Below are positions 61,794 to 64,000 of a stretch of DNA of 64,000 nucleotides, one piece after another. Position 1 is the stretch's first letter, and the number at the start of each line of letters is the position of its first letter. The notes under the pieces are model-generated. The model worked only from the letters and a program-made list of their open reading frames with translations. It was not told where the DNA came from and searched no databases. Where the stretch lies: assembly GCF_029889905.1 (NCBI RefSeq), contig NZ_JARANZ010000001.1:124001-188000 (forward strand), written 5' to 3'. The position numbers and the translations under genes are program-made. The stretch comes from Chromohalobacter sp. 11-W. Lineage in GTDB: Bacteria; Pseudomonadota; Gammaproteobacteria; Pseudomonadales; Halomonadaceae.

Positions 61794-62630
61794 ATGAGCC
61801 GCAAGCCGCGCAAGGACGAACGTCATGCTCAGATCCTCGAGGTTCTGCGCTATACGCCCCACGTGCGCATTGCGACGCTTGCCTCGCGCTTTGGGGTGAC
61901 CGCCGAGACGATACGCCGTGATCTGGACGCACTCAGCGACCAGGAGCTACTCGATCGTGCCCATGGTGGAGCCGTGGCGCGCCCGATGGGGATCCAGCCG
62001 CCCATTGATGAACGCGAGCGAGCGACTGTCGACGAGCGGCGGGCTATTGCCCATGCCGCTGCCCGGCTGGTGGAACCCGGTCAGGTCGTGATGATCGATG
62101 CCGGCTCCACGACGACTCAGCTTGCCTGGCAACTGGCGGCTAACGGGCAAACGCTGACCGTAATCACCAACAGCTACCCGGTAGCACGCGCGATGGCGTC
62201 CTCGGCGTCTCGACTGATCTTGTGCCCCGGCGACTTCAATGCCCGTGAAGGCGGTATCTTCGGGCAGGATACGACCGACTACCTGACTCGTTTTCACGCC
62301 AACATCGCTTTCATCGGTGCCAGCGGTTTGACGCAGGAAGGCATTCTCGACGTCAACCGTGACGCTGCTTGGGTCAAGCGCACGCTGATTGAGCGCAGCG
62401 AAAGGACCTACCTACTCGTCGACCACACCAAATTCGCCCAGACCGTACTCGAGCGCGTGGCGCCGCTGAGCGTACTCGATGGCATTGTCACCGACCGAGC
62501 GCCCTCCGATGCCATGACGCAGCGTCTGGAACGTGCCGGCGTCGCCGTACATATCGCCACTCTCGAGGCTATCGACAGCGCGCTATCGGCGCGTGTCTCG
62601 GACACTACTGCCCGCGAGGATACCGCATGA
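61794..62630 (+). CDS. DeoR/GlpR-family transcriptional regulator
   Basis: The 278-residue protein has an N-terminal DeoR helix-turn-helix (VRIATLASRFGVTAETIRRD, about 24-43, then HGGAVA) and a sugar-phosphate-sensing domain with IDAGSTTTQLAWQL and FIGASGLTQEGI. Members usually release DNA on binding a phosphorylated metabolite. AAGGAG precedes ATG 61794; an extension to 61626 is promoter sequence. It is divergent from phnDCEE and overlaps the HAD gene (ATGA), so the imported or dephosphorylated compound is likely the effector. Confidence 0.88.
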   Translation: MSRKPRKDERHAQILEVLRYTPHVRIATLASRFGVTAETIRRDLDALSDQELLDRAHGGAVARPMGIQPPIDERERATVDERRAIAHAAARLVEPGQVVMIDAGSTTTQLAWQLAANGQTLTVITNSYPVARAMASSASRLILCPGDFNAREGGIFGQDTTDYLTRFHANIAFIGASGLTQEGILDVNRDAAWVKRTLIERSERTYLLVDHTKFAQTVLERVAPLSVLDGIVTDRAPSDAMTQRLERAGVAVHIATLEAIDSALSARVSDTTAREDTA

Positions 62631-63430
62631 GCGTTCCCCAGCCGTTGCAATGTGCGCCACGTGAGGCATTGGCCGGTGTGTCGGTGGTGCTGACCGATGT
62701 CGATGATACCTTGACTCGCCATGGTCGCCTGGCGAGTAAAACGCTGGCCGCATTGGAGCGACTCGATGCCGCCGGTATTACGGTGATTCCGGTCACCGGC
62801 GGTTGCGCTGGCTGGTGCGATCATCTCGTTCGCGCCTGGCCGGTCGCGGCAGTAATCGGCGAAAGCGGTGCCTTCCGATTTCGGCGCACGCAAGCGGGTG
62901 GGCTGGACATTCACAGCGTGCGACCGCTGATAGCACTGCATGAGGAACAGCACCAACTGCTAGCGATTGCCGAGCAAGCGATGCGCGCCGTACCTGGATC
63001 TCGCTTGGCCGCCGACCAGCGTTACCGCCTGGCCGATGTGGCTGTCGACCATGGGCAAGATGTAGCACCCCTTGATGATGATGCGATTGCACGTCTAATC
63101 GCGGCTTTTCATGACGCCGGCGCTAGTGCTCGAGCCAGTTCAATTCACGTCAATGCCTGGTTCGGCGATCATGACAAAGCCACCATGGCGGATTGGGTGC
63201 TTGAGCATGACCTTGGCCTTCGGCCCGAAGAACGCCGAGATCGTGTTTTGTTCATCGGTGATGCGCCCAATGATGCGTCTCTTTTCCAGCGCCACCCGCT
63301 GAGCGTGGGCGTTGCCAACATAGTCACGCGCCTCGATCAATTGCCTCGGCCCCCAAGCTGGCTATGTAATGCCAGCCATGGCGACGGCTTCGTGGAAATG
63401 GCGGAGGCGCTGCTAGCCGCCAGAGCGTGA
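62627..63430 (+). CDS. HAD-superfamily (IIB) phosphatase
   Basis: The 267-residue protein has motif I VLTDVDDTLT with nucleophile D24 and acid D26, motif II in IPVTGG, and motif IV FIGDAPNDASLF near 230. The C2-cap layout is like sucrose-phosphate or mannosyl-3-phosphoglycerate phosphatases. It overlaps the deoR stop by 4 bases. Next to a Phn-type importer it probably removes phosphate from the imported compound or its product. It lacks the phosphonatase (PhnX) Lys-bearing cap, so C-P cleavage is unlikely. Confidence 0.85.
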   Translation: MSVPQPLQCAPREALAGVSVVLTDVDDTLTRHGRLASKTLAALERLDAAGITVIPVTGGCAGWCDHLVRAWPVAAVIGESGAFRFRRTQAGGLDIHSVRPLIALHEEQHQLLAIAEQAMRAVPGSRLAADQRYRLADVAVDHGQDVAPLDDDAIARLIAAFHDAGASARASSIHVNAWFGDHDKATMADWVLEHDLGLRPEERRDRVLFIGDAPNDASLFQRHPLSVGVANIVTRLDQLPRPPSWLCNASHGDGFVEMAEALLAARA

Positions 63431-63462
63431 ACAAGCGCTAACACGAGGGAGGAAAATGGATT

Positions 63463-64000
63463 ATGTTGCCGGCGGGATTTCTGTGTGCGACATGCGGGGT
63501 GCAGTATCCCGCGAGCGAGGCGCCGCCGTCGCGGTGTCCGGTATGTGAGGACGAGCGGCAGTACGTGCCGGCGTCGGGTCAGCAATGGACGACGCCGACG
63601 GCCCTGGCGGCGGGGCATACCAATACCTTTCGCGAGATGGCGCCGGGTCTACTGGCGCTGGGCACGGTCCCGAAATTCGCCATCGGCCAGCGGGCGTTCT
63701 TGCTGCGCACGCCCCACGGCAATGTATTGTGGGATTGCCTGAGCCTGCTGGATACAGCCACGGTCACGTTGATCGAAGCGCTGGGCGGGCTAAAGGCGAT
63801 CATCATTTCGCACCCGCATTACTACGCCACCATGGCGAGCTGGGGCCGTGCGTTTAAGTGCCCGGTCTATGTGCACGCAGCGGATCGCGAATGGATCATG
63901 GTGCCGGATGAAGCGCTAACTCCGTGGGAGGGCGAGACGCTGGAGGTGCTGCCGGGAATAACGGCGCACCGCCTAGGCGGTCATTTCCCCGGCGCCAGCG
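63463..64000 (+). CDS. metallo-beta-lactamase-fold protein with N-terminal zinc ribbon, cut by the window end
   Basis: This frame (179 codons seen) starts at ATG 63463 after GAGGGAGG. Residues 8-28 form CX2C-X13-CX2C (CATCG...CPVC), a zinc-ribbon pattern. The MBL part follows: HGNVLWDCLSL, then ISHPHYYATM (117-121 HPHYY) where the canonical HxHxDH would be, and LGGHFPG (H174). The Asp and last His of the first motif are thus Tyr and Ala, so only a partial metal site may remain. It lies 32 bases after the HAD gene and probably belongs to the deoR operon. The rest is outside the window. Confidence 0.75.
   Translation, partial: MLPAGFLCATCGVQYPASEAPPSRCPVCEDERQYVPASGQQWTTPTALAAGHTNTFREMAPGLLALGTVPKFAIGQRAFLLRTPHGNVLWDCLSLLDTATVTLIEALGGLKAIIISHPHYYATMASWGRAFKCPVYVHAADREWIMVPDEALTPWEGETLEVLPGITAHRLGGHFPGAS

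Overview
The window is a GC-rich, gene-dense stretch of a gammaproteobacterial chromosome. The conserved block tsaD / rpsU-dnaG-rpoD, a Na+-type BCCT betaine carrier and a complete aerobic glycine betaine demethylation pathway suggest a halophilic Halomonadaceae member (Chromohalobacter or Halomonas type). That placement rests on gene content and protein resemblance, not on an rRNA gene. I saw no tRNA, rRNA, CRISPR array, transposase or phage gene.

Layout. 1-10.7 kb: housekeeping genes (folK partial, folB, plsY, tsaD, then the macromolecular synthesis block rpsU, dnaG, rpoD), a membrane protein, and a cNMP/CBS/DUF294 regulator paired with a DnaQ-like exonuclease. 10.7-49 kb: a catabolic region for glycine betaine and the C1 units it releases. 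It holds a BCCT transporter, sdaA with a LysR regulator, a Crp-type regulator, glutathione-dependent formaldehyde oxidation (frmA, frmB) with a LysR regulator, a GbdR-like activator, the operon dipeptidase-like / DUF5943-like / dgcA / dgcB / etfA / etfB, an orphan betaine-type binding protein, an esterase and an MFS carrier, glutathione-independent formaldehyde dehydrogenase fdhA, a two-subunit NAD formate dehydrogenase, soxBDAG-purU, a small Cys protein, a PhzF-like enzyme, and divergent gbcA / gbcB. 48.6-58 kb: mixed accessory genes (CDF transporter, secreted PHP metallohydrolase, DUF533 protein, MFS carrier with a divergent AraC regulator, HhH glycosylase-like protein, poxB-like enzyme). 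58-64 kb: a PhnDCEE-type ABC importer divergent from a DeoR regulator, a HAD phosphatase and a metallo-beta-lactamase-fold protein that runs off the end.

How the genes work together. GbcAB oxidises glycine betaine to dimethylglycine. DgcAB with its own ETF converts that to sarcosine, and SoxBDAG converts sarcosine to glycine. Each step releases a methyl group as formaldehyde or methylene-THF. FdhA and FrmAB oxidise formaldehyde to formate, PurU releases formate from formyl-THF, and the formate dehydrogenase makes CO2 and NADH. SdaA turns serine into pyruvate. The serine hydroxymethyltransferase that should join glycine to serine is not in the window.

Most interesting leads: the dipeptidase-like protein in the dgc operon has lost three canonical metal ligands; the DgcA Fe-S motif has Ala in place of one Cys; a long paired structure lies between the first two genes of that operon; and the PhnDCEE/DeoR/HAD/MBL cluster has no recognisable C-P lyase or phosphonatase, so it may import and dephosphorylate an unknown organophosphate.
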